Shown here: piece after piece, positions 54,388 to 63,255 of the stretch
Layout: the number at the start of each line of letters is the position of its first letter
Numbering within the stretch: the stretch's first letter is position 1
NCBI GenBank assembly: GCA_964458385.1
Contig: CAYWIS010000002.1
Location: forward strand, 1-64,000
Source: JAHWKS01 sp964458385
Lineage (GTDB): Bacteria; Planctomycetota; Planctomycetia; Pirellulales; Pirellulaceae
Direction of reading: 5' to 3'
DNA length: 64,000 bases
The notes under the pieces: model-generated
The model's database searches: none
What the model saw: the letters and a program-made list of their open reading frames with translations, nothing else
Told to the model about the DNA's origin: nothing
Translations under genes and position numbers: made by a program

Positions 54388-55473
54388 TCACGGGGGAACG
54401 CGTGATAATTGTCTCCCGAGCCATATCAGCACTTGGCGCTCGGCGCGATTAAAGTAATCGCCCGAGTGGTCTCCGTCAGGATCATAGATTACTTGCACGG
54501 AAATGCCTTGATTGGCGGCGAGCCACACAAATGACGCCCCTAGGGCGTCCATATTGAATTGATCGCGCCCGCCATAGGTTAAGAGAATCGGCGTTTCGAC
54601 GGGCAACGGGTACTGGAAAAGCAGGTCAGCGGGATTCTCCCGAATGATGCGGCTTACTACGTCGGGACCGTTGCCAAACACTGGCTCAACAAATCGTGAA
54701 GCGCGAATCGAAACCAAGCCGCCCAGATAACGCGCTACAACTTCGTCGGGATCGTAACGCGTCTTCCAGCGATACGTGGCTGGATGAAAATCCGCTAAGA
54801 AATCGCCTTGCGTGTTGTCGTACCGCAGATTGACCGCGCCGGCAATGGTCGCCGCAGCGCCAAAGTACGCCGGATACTTTAACGCCAAGTTTAACGCTCC
54901 GGCTCCGCCCGCCGAAATGCCGATCACCGCGTGCGCCTCGCGGTGAGGCAAGATCGAGAAGTTTGCGGCTACGAAGGGAATGACTTCGTACAGAAGATGG
55001 TCCTGCACCCGCCCGCCTTTGCCGTTGAGATACAACGAATGTTCGGCTGAGAGGCTGTTTTCGCCGCCGTAGGTTCCGTCGGGGCAGACCACAATCATCG
55101 GTGGAAGGCAGCCCGAACGAATCGCCTCATCGAGAAACTGAAGCTGCGCTTGATCCAGAAACGCGTGCTCATCCCCGAAAGCGCCGTGCAACCAGAGCAC
55201 GAAGGGATACGCCCGCGTAGGCGTGTATCCGGGGGGAAGATAGATATACAGGTCGCGCGGTTGGCACAGGATCGTCGAGTAACGACGATTGTCTTGTCCG
55301 TGGTTATGGGTCAGATCGAGCACGCGTCCTTCCAACAACGCATTGAGCCGCTCCAGATGATTAGGTGTTGTTCGCTGGGCCAGCGCGGACCCCGAACCTG
55401 ACTGCGTCAGGGCGAACAATACGACGGCGCCCCACGCGACGTTATTGATCCCTCGAGAAAGAAGCCCCGTCAT
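54388..55473 (-). CDS. Secreted alpha/beta-hydrolase esterase
   Basis: The 361-residue protein has a signal peptide (MTGLLSRGINNVAWGAVVLF, to about residue 33) and an esterase D-like alpha/beta hydrolase domain. The oxyanion region is PFVLWLHGAFGDEHAF, the nucleophile is in AVIGISAGGAGALNLA (GISAG), and the catalytic histidine lies in DPDGDHSGDYF. The aspartate is probably in LLTYGGRDQFNM. These proteins act on carbohydrate or xenobiotic esters. The frame extends upstream to 55662, but the start at 55473 gives the signal peptide and was preferred. Confidence 0.85.
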   Translation of the reverse strand: MTGLLSRGINNVAWGAVVLFALTQSGSGSALAQRTTPNHLERLNALLEGRVLDLTHNHGQDNRRYSTILCQPRDLYIYLPPGYTPTRAYPFVLWLHGAFGDEHAFLDQAQLQFLDEAIRSGCLPPMIVVCPDGTYGGENSLSAEHSLYLNGKGGRVQDHLLYEVIPFVAANFSILPHREAHAVIGISAGGAGALNLALKYPAYFGAAATIAGAVNLRYDNTQGDFLADFHPATYRWKTRYDPDEVVARYLGGLVSIRASRFVEPVFGNGPDVVSRIIRENPADLLFQYPLPVETPILLTYGGRDQFNMDALGASFVWLAANQGISVQVIYDPDGDHSGDYFNRAERQVLIWLGRQLSRVPP

Positions 55474-56182
55474 GCGGTACCTGAGCGACCTGGACGCGTT
55501 CAAGGACTTTCTCGGCGCGCCCGTTGATCCATTCTTAGGGAAAGTACCCGGCGCGTTGTCGTCGCTATGGAGCTTGACGATTTTCACGGGGATAACGGCT
55601 GGTGCCGGCGCACCGGGTATCTCCATTTGACGAGCCTCGCGCGATACGGACCCCACCCACACCGTTTTCCGGCAAGTCGGTTACGAAGAATCGGCCTACG
55701 TCGACACAATGACCAACCTAGCGAGTAGGATTTCCGGCGTGGTGGAACGACCTGACTCTTCGCCACCACGGTTCACATCGGTTGAGTGTGACGCTCCTGC
55801 TCTACGACACGAACAGGCGGAAGGATCGCAACGAGCATCAAAAGATGGTTGACGTGCTACCGAAGCGGTGACGTTTCGCTAACTTAATTCCCTGTACACC
55901 AAATGAGGGCAGCTCGTGCGGCTGACTTCCAATTTCTGCGCCGGAAAACAAGGCAAATTGGAATGGGGACTTACCGCCGGGCGAACTGGAGAAAACGAAA
56001 CGACGCAACGATTTGGTATGACTTACGATTTGAAATGACTTAGGGAAAACCTTGAGAGGAAGCCACAGGGAAACTTCACCTCGTCTCTAAACAAAACGCC
56101 CCCAAGGCGTGCGGGAACGCTCTTGGGGGCTGTGCGGAGCTAGAATTTCGCCGCAGGAGGCGGATGTTATACGTCGTCGGAG
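55474..56182. other. Intergenic region with terminator of the amidotransferase-like gene
   Basis: The region separates the esterase start from the stop of the amidotransferase-like gene, both minus strand. Apart from the terminator at 56098, I see no gene. A 26-codon plus-strand fragment near 55785-55870 has protein-like codons but no ribosome site. Confidence 0.5.
56098..56130 (-). terminator. Terminator of the amidotransferase-like gene
   Basis: GCCCCCAAG (56098-56106) pairs with CTTGGGGGC (56122-56130) around an inner GCGT/ACGC stem. On the minus strand it is followed by GTTTTGTTT, 53 bases after the gene's stop. Confidence 0.85.
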
Positions 56183-56932
56183 CTACGCGGCTACGCGCGA
56201 GTCAGCAGTGGCGCCCGTGATGACGCCATCGATAAACTCTTCGAAAATACGCATATCGAGCGCCGACGCGCTGGGGGCTTCCGGATGGAATTGGACACCC
56301 AGGGCGAACCAGTCGGGCCGGATGCTTTCGATTGCTTCTATCACGCCATCGGGGCAGCGGGCCGTCACTTCAAAACCTGGCGCCACTTCGTCGATTGCCA
56401 TGTGGTGAAAGCTGTTGACGCGAATTTCGCCGTCGCCATAAACCCGCTCCATAAGCGAACCGGGAACAACTTCCAAGCCGTGCCGATGCGCCGGGTCTTG
56501 GGGATCGCGGTGCGGCAGCGCATGCGGCAGATCCTCGGGAATGTGAAGGAAGAGGTTGCCTCCCTCGGTGATATTCAGCAGTTGCATGCCCACGCCAATG
56601 CCCATCACCGGCAGGCGACGCTCGGAAATCAGACGGCACAACATGCGATCGAACGTCTCGCGGCGCGGGTCCATACAACGGACCGTGGGATGACGCATGT
56701 AGCCGTCGCGGTGAGGATCGAGGTCGGGGCCTCCTACAAGCACAAAGCCGTCCAACTGATCGAGCACCCGATTCACATCATCCTCGCTGTTCAGCGGGGG
56801 CACGATCACGGGAATTCCTCCGGCGCGTTGGATGGCGTCGAAGTAGCCGGCCGCTAAGAAGACGTACGCGGGGTCTTCCTTCTTCGCGGGGCGGTATTCC
56901 ACATTCAGTCCAATCAGCGGTTTGTTTTGCAT
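56183..56932 (-). CDS. Gamma-glutamyl-GABA hydrolase family protein lacking the nucleophile
   Basis: The 249-residue protein is a class I glutamine amidotransferase-fold protein of the peptidase C26/PuuD type: NVEYRPAKKEDPAYVFLAAG at the start, GFVLVGGPDLDPHRDGY, ETFDRMLCRLISERRLPVMG, VNSFHHMAIDEVAPGFEV and GVQFHPEA with the His-Glu pair. The nucleophile elbow, normally G-[IV]-C-[RL]-G, reads GIGVGMQLLN: the catalytic Cys is Gly. It cannot work as a hydrolase by the normal mechanism. It may be a binding or regulatory paralogue. A single base change (TGC to GGC) would account for it. Confidence 0.85.
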   Translation of the reverse strand: MQNKPLIGLNVEYRPAKKEDPAYVFLAAGYFDAIQRAGGIPVIVPPLNSEDDVNRVLDQLDGFVLVGGPDLDPHRDGYMRHPTVRCMDPRRETFDRMLCRLISERRLPVMGIGVGMQLLNITEGGNLFLHIPEDLPHALPHRDPQDPAHRHGLEVVPGSLMERVYGDGEIRVNSFHHMAIDEVAPGFEVTARCPDGVIEAIESIRPDWFALGVQFHPEAPSASALDMRIFEEFIDGVITGATADSRVAA

Positions 56933-57270
56933 CTGACGGTCCCTTTCAGACGGCAATGGTGATTCCGGCCTTGTCTGGCCGGGGAGGCTTCAAACCGCTC
57001 GAGCGCAGGTCGGCGGGAGGAGCATGCGCGCGAAGAGCCAGCGGGTTGGAAGGGGAAACCAGGAGTCAAGAGAGGTGATTCAAGGTGTGTCGAACTGGTC
57101 GTCCGTGACGGTTTTCTTCCCAAGCCGTAGTTCTCCGCGTCGTGGGCGCCATCCTGGACGCGACGCTGGAGCGATGTCCCTATCGAAAAAGCCTCCTAGG
57201 AAAACAGAAAAATGGTGAAGGCGTCGGCCGTCACCAAGATTGAGCGGAGTTTACCGCTCTGATTTTCTCA

Positions 57271-57306
57271 CGCAAGGGTTTACTACATCTTGCGTAAACC
57301 CTTGCG
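57271..57306. repeat. Perfect 13-bp inverted repeat
   Basis: CGCAAGGGTTTAC (57271-57283) is repeated inversely as GTAAACCCTTGCG (57294-57306) with a ten-base spacer. No T-run follows on either strand, so it is not a simple terminator; a regulator-binding site is more likely. Confidence 0.7.
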
Positions 57307-57324
57307 AAACTCGTCTATATGTTG

Positions 57325-57357
57325 TGCAAGCATCGTATAGTGCTAGCAGTGCTTGCA
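57325..57357. repeat. 8-bp inverted repeat
   Basis: TGCAAGCA (57325-57332) pairs with TGCTTGCA (57350-57357), with a 17-base spacer. It lies just downstream of the 13-bp repeat and shares the GCAAG core; the two may belong to one site cluster. Confidence 0.5.
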
Positions 57358-57379
57358 TCAGAATCCAAGCATCTGTCCG

Positions 57380-57805
57380 CTACTCATGAGTGACCACATT
57401 CAGGCGAAAACGGTCGTTCGCCGCTGCTGTTTCCTGAAGCCATTGGCGGTAGCATTCCAGGTCGCTTCGCACCCCTTCGTGCCGTTCCCCAATGGGGAGC
57501 CTTGCTAGGAGTTCCTCGATAGTTCGCAAACCATCGCGGGGATCGTGCCAGAGGGGGCGTTGCCGAAGTTGCATTAGCCGCTCTTCAAGTACCGACGCGT
57601 CGGCGGGGTGTGGTAAGTCAAGGTCTAAGTCTAAAGCGCGTTCGAGTGTCGTAATGTCTGGGCACATGTAGTCGCCAAGCAACGGGACTTCCGAGCCGTG
57701 GAGGTACTGGTCCAGGGCGGCCACTCCCATGGTCCCAATGTAGTAGCCGCAATCGTCAGGGGTTGTGCCGCCACTTTCGCGTTCGAGGATCGTGCGAACT
57801 ATCAT
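57380..57805 (-). CDS. Hypothetical protein
   Basis: The 141-residue protein has no signal peptide or membrane segment. It contains a short N-terminal region with CGYYIGTMGVAALDQYLHG, an acidic middle (ERALDLDLDLPHPADASVLE) and a helical C-terminal half rich in Arg and Leu. A GGGAG site precedes ATG 57805. I do not recognise a family. It lies divergently from the TPR gene at 58017. Confidence 0.6.
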   Translation of the reverse strand: MIVRTILERESGGTTPDDCGYYIGTMGVAALDQYLHGSEVPLLGDYMCPDITTLERALDLDLDLPHPADASVLEERLMQLRQRPLWHDPRDGLRTIEELLARLPIGERHEGVRSDLECYRQWLQETAAANDRFRLNVVTHE

Positions 57806-58016
57806 TGCTCCCGTTTGGGGTTATAAGAATCACCACTTGGAAAGGTATGGATTGACATCGGGTTGCCCTCCATTATAAGGAGAGACTGGCTCCATTTGCC
57901 AAATCCTTGAAGCGACTTCAAGACGCCAGCAAACATCGTCGGCGTTTTCTTTCCACTCATTGGCGATGCGCCTAGCGGCGAATGACCGCCTCGACAGATT
58001 CAGTCCTCTATCGGCC

Positions 58017-59462
58017 ATGCCCCCACTTGGGCCTCGTGTCTCGCCTACCCAACGCCAACGCCTGCAGACCTACTACGAGCGCGGCCGTAGACTTTCCACA
58101 GACGTCAAAAACCCGAATTACGATGAAGCCCACGCTCTATTTGCGGTATGCGTAGGCGGCGATCCCGGCAACCACGTTTACGTTGAGGCGTTGCTGGAAA
58201 ATCTTGATCGCAAGTATCACGGCAGTAAGAAGGGGAAATGGCTGGCGGTTTTTAGTGTGGCCCGTGCTGCGCTTAAACGGGCAGCCGCCCGGGAGGACTG
58301 GCGCAAGGTTCTGAGTCTTGGCCCTGCGGTGCTACGATCCAATCCGTGGGACGTCTCGATCTTACGGTCCCTTGCCCAAGCGTGTGCGGCCCACCACTTT
58401 CACGAAGCGGAACTGCGTTACCTAAAGAACGCATTAGACGCTTACCCCCAAGATCCCGCGTTGAACCGTCACTGTGCAGAGGCGTTCGCTAAGTTAGGGC
58501 AATTTGAGCATGCAATCGACTGCTGGCGGCAGGCTGAAGAATTCGGCACGGCGAGCGACAAGGAAGAAGCTGCAAAGCGGATTGCCGAACACACTGTTGA
58601 GAGAGCCAGCAATTACCAAGATCGGTCGGCCGAACACATCACAACGCCAAAGACGCTGGCGTGTAGTCGCACATCAAACAACATATCGGGCGATATAGGG
58701 CGAAGCTCCATCGTAGAGGATGGGGAAGCTCGTCGAAAGAGAAACGACGAACGTCGCCAGTCACTGGAAAAGGCGTTGACGGAGGATCCGACCGACGCTG
58801 CTGGCTATGTCCGACTCGCTGATCTATTGGTCGACGAAGAAAAGTTTGACCAGGCTGAACGGTTACTTCAGCAAGGTTTGGCGGCGGCAGGACAACACCT
58901 GTCGCTCTTGGAACGGCTGGAAGACTTACAGGTGGAACGTGCGGCGCGCCGCGTCGCCGTGGCTGAACAACGGGCGGTAGTGCAAAACACGGCCGAGGCC
59001 TGGCGACTCACGACCGAGTTGAAGTACGAACTTAACCGGATCGAACTGGAGTACTACCGACGGCGCGTGGATCGCTACCCGCACGACGGCGGCCTGTTGT
59101 TTGAGTTCGGCTTACGTCTCAAAGTTGCGAAAAATTGGGAAGAGGCCGCCGATTGTTTCCGCAAGCTCGTCGAGAAGGACCCGAAGCCGGCTGCTGCGTT
59201 GGTCGAACTGGGCGAAACGTTGCAATACCTCCGGCGATTTCCAGAGGCAATGCTGTGTTACGAACGGGCGATCAAAGAGTCTGGCGACGAAGACCGACAA
59301 ATGGGTAACCGGGCGTTATACCGGGCCGGAGTTTTGGCCACCGGCCTGAATCGGCTCGAACAAGCCGAAGCCTATTTTCAGGAATTGCTCGGTCGTGATC
59401 CCCATAACAAAGACGTTTCGGACCGACTGGACAAAGTTCGAAAAATTCGCGATAGTAGCTAG
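58017..59462 (+). CDS. TPR protein of unknown function
   Basis: The 481-residue protein is almost entirely tetratricopeptide-like. Examples are WDVSILRSLAQACAAHHFHE, AFAKLGQFEHAIDCWRQAEE and ELGETLQYLRRFPEAMLCYE, and GNRALYRAGVLATGLNRLEQ near the C-terminus. The region around residues 200-260 is Ser/Asn/Arg-rich and separates two repeat groups. Such scaffolds bind partner proteins. ATG 58017 is the first start after the ribosome-binding region. It ends 45 bases before rpsT. Confidence 0.8.
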   Translation: MPPLGPRVSPTQRQRLQTYYERGRRLSTDVKNPNYDEAHALFAVCVGGDPGNHVYVEALLENLDRKYHGSKKGKWLAVFSVARAALKRAAAREDWRKVLSLGPAVLRSNPWDVSILRSLAQACAAHHFHEAELRYLKNALDAYPQDPALNRHCAEAFAKLGQFEHAIDCWRQAEEFGTASDKEEAAKRIAEHTVERASNYQDRSAEHITTPKTLACSRTSNNISGDIGRSSIVEDGEARRKRNDERRQSLEKALTEDPTDAAGYVRLADLLVDEEKFDQAERLLQQGLAAAGQHLSLLERLEDLQVERAARRVAVAEQRAVVQNTAEAWRLTTELKYELNRIELEYYRRRVDRYPHDGGLLFEFGLRLKVAKNWEEAADCFRKLVEKDPKPAAALVELGETLQYLRRFPEAMLCYERAIKESGDEDRQMGNRALYRAGVLATGLNRLEQAEAYFQELLGRDPHNKDVSDRLDKVRKIRDSS

Positions 59463-59507
59463 TTTGGAAGACCGATTTTGAACGAATCTAAGGAGTCTTG
59501 ACTGCCC

Positions 59508-59789
59508 ATGCCGACTTCCTCGAGTGCGAAGAAACGCCTCCGTCAACAAGAACGTCGCCGCTTGCGCAATCGCGCCGCTCGCTCGGCGCTGCGCACCCAG
59601 ATTAAGAAAGTACGCGCCGCCGTTGCAGCAAATGACACGACGCGGGCCGAGGCGGAACTGCGTCTCGCTACCAAGAAGTTGGATCAAGCGGCCGCCAAGG
59701 GCATTATTCACCGCAATACGGCCAGTCGTTACAAGTCGCGGTTGTCACAGCGAGTCAAAGCCATTAAACAGGCGGCTGCTCAAGCGTAG
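59508..59789 (+). CDS. rpsT: 30S ribosomal protein S20
   Basis: The 93-residue, highly basic, alanine-rich helical protein matches ribosomal protein S20, which binds 16S rRNA early in 30S assembly: SSAKKRLRQQERRRLRNRAA and the C-terminal GIIHRNTASRYKSRLSQRV are the family landmarks. AAGGAG precedes the ATG by about 13 bases. In many bacteria rpsT is a single gene, as here. Confidence 0.93.
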   Translation: MPTSSSAKKRLRQQERRRLRNRAARSALRTQIKKVRAAVAANDTTRAEAELRLATKKLDQAAAKGIIHRNTASRYKSRLSQRVKAIKQAAAQA

Positions 59790-60067
59790 TGGCCTTTAGT
59801 CTGTTTTAATATTCCTTCGGCCCCCAGCTTCTCTGTGGAAAGCGGGATTTCTTGAACCGCACCTTGCGTGCGGTTCACTTCTCAGTGCGCTGCGCCGAAA
59901 ACCTATTTGTGGCCAGAGCACGCTGGCTCTGGCTGGTTTGATCGTGCCCCCAACTCTGCTGGGTTCGGCGTTCCATCCGAAGGAAATTTGACAGAATGCT
60001 TCCAATTTTTGCGTGAAGTGGCTTATAATCAGCCTGCGTTGATCTTACCTCTTACCCACTTCTCGCC
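59790..60067. other. Intergenic region with two hairpins
   Basis: The first hairpin pairs TGAACCGCA (59853-59861) with TGCGGTTCA (59869-59877). The second pairs GCCAGAGC (59912-59919) with GCTCTGGC (59926-59933). Neither is followed by a clean T-run. The first is a candidate terminator for rpsT, and the second could belong to the leader of the next gene. No gene is seen. Confidence 0.55.
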
Positions 60068-63000
60068 ATGACTCCTTCCCGCTTGGCGCTGGTCGCCGCC
60101 CTTTGCGCGCTTGTCGGCCTTCTTCCATCCGCGGTTCGGGGAGAAGACAAGCCGATCGATTTCAATCGAGACATTCGCCCGCTGCTTTCCAATAACTGCT
60201 ATCAATGCCACGGCCCCGACGCCGCTGAACGCCAAGCGGGGTTGCGGCTTGATAGCCGAGAAGACGCATTCGCCGAATTGGAATCGGGCGAGAGGGCCAT
60301 TGTGCCAGGCGATGTTAAGGCTAGCGCGCTCGTGGCCCGGATTGAAACCACTGACGACAGCATGCGGATGCCCCCTATTGAATCGGGTAAGAGCCTGTCG
60401 CCGACCGAAATTGAATTGCTTAAACGGTGGATCGCCGAAGGCGCTCCTTGGAAGGAGCATTGGTCGTTCGTAACGCCTGACCGCCCGGAGCTTCCCCAGG
60501 TCAAAGACGCCTCGCGCCTCGTCAATCCGATTGACTATTTCATCGCAGCGCGGTTGGAGCAGGAAGGTTTGAGCCTTTCGCCCCCGGCCGATAAGATCAC
60601 GCTTTTGCGTCGGGTGACGTTGGATCTGACCGGCCTTCCGCCCACACCGGCTGAAATCGACGATTTTCTGGCCGACAATTCACCAAACGCATATGAGAAA
60701 GTTGTCGATCGGCTTCTTTCGTCGTCGCGCTATGGCGAGCATATGGCGCGCTATTGGTTGGACCTGGCCCGGTATGGTGACACCCATGGATTGCATCTGG
60801 ACAATGAACGCGCTCTGTGGAAGTACCGGGAATGGGTGATTGATGCGTTCAACAAGAACAAGCCTTACGATGAGTTTGCAATCGAACAGTTGGCGGGCGA
60901 TTTACTCCCCGATCCGACGTTGGACCAGCGGATCGCCACGGGGTTCAATCGCTGCAATGTGACCACCAGCGAGGGCGGTTCGATTAACGAGGAAGTGCTG
61001 GTGCGGTACGCGGTCGATCGCACCGAAACAATGGCGACGGTATTCATGGGGTTGACACTGGGCTGCGCTGTCTGCCATGACCACAAGTTTGACCCCATTT
61101 CGCAGAAAGAGTTTTATCAGCTCTATGCCTTTTTCAATGCGGCGGCCGATGCGGCGATGGACGGCAACCAACTGGCGCCTCCTCCGATCGTTAAGGCGCC
61201 CTCGCCCGAGCAGACGGCGCGCATTCAAGAGTTGGACTCGCAACTCGCTCAATTGCGAAAGCAGATCGCCGACGAGTTGGCGAAGATTGAGTACGTCGAT
61301 CCGCCCGAGGCTGAAACGCAGCCCGTCGACGAGCCTTACGAATACGTGTGGATCGATGATGCCGCACCCAAGGGAGCGCAGCTCCAGGGGAACTCGCCGT
61401 GGGAGTTCGTGAGCAAACCCGACCACCCCGTCTATAGCGGCGAAAAGTCGACGCGACGTTCGGCCCCGGCCCTTAGTCAGCATTTCTTTACCGGCGCCAA
61501 TCCCGGGCTCAAGATTGGCGAAGGCGACAAGTTGTTCGCCTATGTTTACCTCGATCCGCAAGATCCCCCCAAAACCGTCATGCTTCAATTTAACGACGGT
61601 ACATGGGAACATCGTGCGTTCTGGGGCGAAGACGCCATTCCGTTTGGCAGCGGCGATGGTGTGAACCATCGTCCCATGGGGGCTCTTCCCCCGCTTGGCG
61701 AATGGACACGGTTGGAAGTTGCTGCGGAGCACGTCGGGCTCAAGCCGGGAAGTACGCTCAACGGCTGGGCATTTACGCAGTTTGGCGGCACCGTCTATTG
61801 GGACAAGGCCGGCGTAGTAACGCGCACACCGCAGGACGGTCGGTCATTCGAGTCGCTCGTGCAGTGGGAGGCGTATGAAAAGGCGCAGTCTCAGTCGAGC
61901 ACGCCCCAGCCGGTGCGCGACGCCATCAAGGTCGATCCTGTGCAACGTACGGACGAACAGAAGAAGCTTATCCGCGACTACTTTCTCGAAAACGTTTATC
62001 CCAAGACGAAGGCTGTCTTCGAGCCGCTGCACCAGCAGATCGCGGCTAAGGAAGCCGAGCGAAAGGCGGTTGAGGACTCGATCCCGGTTAGCTTGGTGAT
62101 GGCCGATCTTCCGAAGCCACGTGATACCCATGTCCTTATCCGCGGGCAGTACGACAAACCAGGAGAGAAGGTGACCGCCGATGTGCCTTCCATCTTTCCA
62201 CCGCTGCCGGCTGACGCTCCCCGTAACCGTTTGGGGTTAGCACGGTGGCTTGTCGATCCTCAGCATCCATTAACGGCCCGTGTAGCGGTCAATCGTTTCT
62301 GGCAGCAGTATTTCGGCCGAGGCATTGTTAAGACGGCCGAGGACTTCGGATCGCAAGGCGAATGGCCTTCGCACCCGAAGCTGCTGGATTGGTTGGCGGT
62401 CGACTTTATGGAAAGCGGTTGGGATGTAAAGCGACTGCAGAAATTGATCGTCATGTCGGCGACCTACCGGCAGTCGTCGGACGTAACGCCGGAACACTTG
62501 CAGCGAGATCCCGAAAACATCCTTCTGGCCCGCGGACCACGTTTCCGCCTCGACGCGGAAGTGGTGCGCGACTCGGCCCTATTCGCCAGCGGATTGTTAG
62601 TTGAAGAGATCGGCGGTAAGAGCGTCAAGCCGTATCAGCCGCCGGGCTTGTGGGAGGCGGTTGGTTTTGTGGGAAGCAATACGCGCGAGTTCAAACGCGA
62701 TAGCGGTGAGGCGCTTTACCGACGCAGCGTTTATACGTTCTGGAAACGCACGTCGCCGCCGCCGTCGCTCATGGCTTTTGACGCCCCCTCGCGCGAAACG
62801 TGCGTGGCCCGCCGTGCTCGGACGAATACACCGATGCAGGCGCTGGTGCTGATGAACGACGAGCAGTATGTGGAGGCCGCCCGGCGATTAGCCGAGCGCA
62901 TGCTACGCAATGGCAAATCGTCCGATGAACAAATAGCGTATGGTTTCCGCTTGGCTACCGCTCGACAACCCGCCTCCGATGAGCTGGAAGTCTTACAAAA

Positions 63001-63172
63001 GCATTATGAGGCCCACTTGGCCCACTACCAGACGCAGACGGATGAGGCTGTCAAGTTGCTCTCGGTGGGAGAATCGGCCCGCGATACATCTCTTGAGGCG
63101 CCCGTCCATGCCGCGATGACCATGACCGCTAACCTGATCTTGAACCTCGACGAAACGGTGACCAAAGAGTAG
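60068..63172 (+). CDS. PSCyt1-DUF1549-DUF1553 planctomycete protein
   Basis: The 1034-residue protein has a signal peptide (about residues 1-25), then a planctomycete cytochrome C (PSCyt1) domain with haem site CYQCHGPDAAERQAGLRLD near residue 43. PSCyt2/DUF1549 follows (about 155-360; PIDYFIAARLEQEGL and LDLTGLPPTPAEIDDFLADN). A concanavalin-like insert (about 430-600) leads to PSD1/DUF1553 (about 700-960; NRLGLARWLVDPQHPLTARV and GLWEAVGFVGSNTREF). These proteins are abundant in planctomycetes and pair with DUF1501 proteins, but their role in sulfatase-rich polysaccharide degradation or electron transfer is inferred only. The DUF1501 gene follows. Confidence 0.92.
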   Translation: MTPSRLALVAALCALVGLLPSAVRGEDKPIDFNRDIRPLLSNNCYQCHGPDAAERQAGLRLDSREDAFAELESGERAIVPGDVKASALVARIETTDDSMRMPPIESGKSLSPTEIELLKRWIAEGAPWKEHWSFVTPDRPELPQVKDASRLVNPIDYFIAARLEQEGLSLSPPADKITLLRRVTLDLTGLPPTPAEIDDFLADNSPNAYEKVVDRLLSSSRYGEHMARYWLDLARYGDTHGLHLDNERALWKYREWVIDAFNKNKPYDEFAIEQLAGDLLPDPTLDQRIATGFNRCNVTTSEGGSINEEVLVRYAVDRTETMATVFMGLTLGCAVCHDHKFDPISQKEFYQLYAFFNAAADAAMDGNQLAPPPIVKAPSPEQTARIQELDSQLAQLRKQIADELAKIEYVDPPEAETQPVDEPYEYVWIDDAAPKGAQLQGNSPWEFVSKPDHPVYSGEKSTRRSAPALSQHFFTGANPGLKIGEGDKLFAYVYLDPQDPPKTVMLQFNDGTWEHRAFWGEDAIPFGSGDGVNHRPMGALPPLGEWTRLEVAAEHVGLKPGSTLNGWAFTQFGGTVYWDKAGVVTRTPQDGRSFESLVQWEAYEKAQSQSSTPQPVRDAIKVDPVQRTDEQKKLIRDYFLENVYPKTKAVFEPLHQQIAAKEAERKAVEDSIPVSLVMADLPKPRDTHVLIRGQYDKPGEKVTADVPSIFPPLPADAPRNRLGLARWLVDPQHPLTARVAVNRFWQQYFGRGIVKTAEDFGSQGEWPSHPKLLDWLAVDFMESGWDVKRLQKLIVMSATYRQSSDVTPEHLQRDPENILLARGPRFRLDAEVVRDSALFASGLLVEEIGGKSVKPYQPPGLWEAVGFVGSNTREFKRDSGEALYRRSVYTFWKRTSPPPSLMAFDAPSRETCVARRARTNTPMQALVLMNDEQYVEAARRLAERMLRNGKSSDEQIAYGFRLATARQPASDELEVLQKHYEAHLAHYQTQTDEAVKLLSVGESARDTSLEAPVHAAMTMTANLILNLDETVTKE

Positions 63173-63255
63173 GTCCCAAGCCGAGGGCGACTCGTCGCCT
63201 TCGGCATACGGCGTTGTTGAGTCCGAGATTCCTCATTTCACCTCCGCAATCTGCC

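Larger units (their letters stand above)
56933..57379. other. Intergenic region with two inverted repeats
   Basis: This region lies upstream of the amidotransferase-like gene and downstream of the gene at 57380, both minus strand, so it holds the former's promoter. It contains the inverted repeats described at 57271-57306 and 57325-57357. No protein frame is supported. Confidence 0.5.

Noticed and set aside
60902..61732. 276-codon minus-strand frame
   Set aside because: Antisense shadow of the DUF1549/DUF1553 gene.
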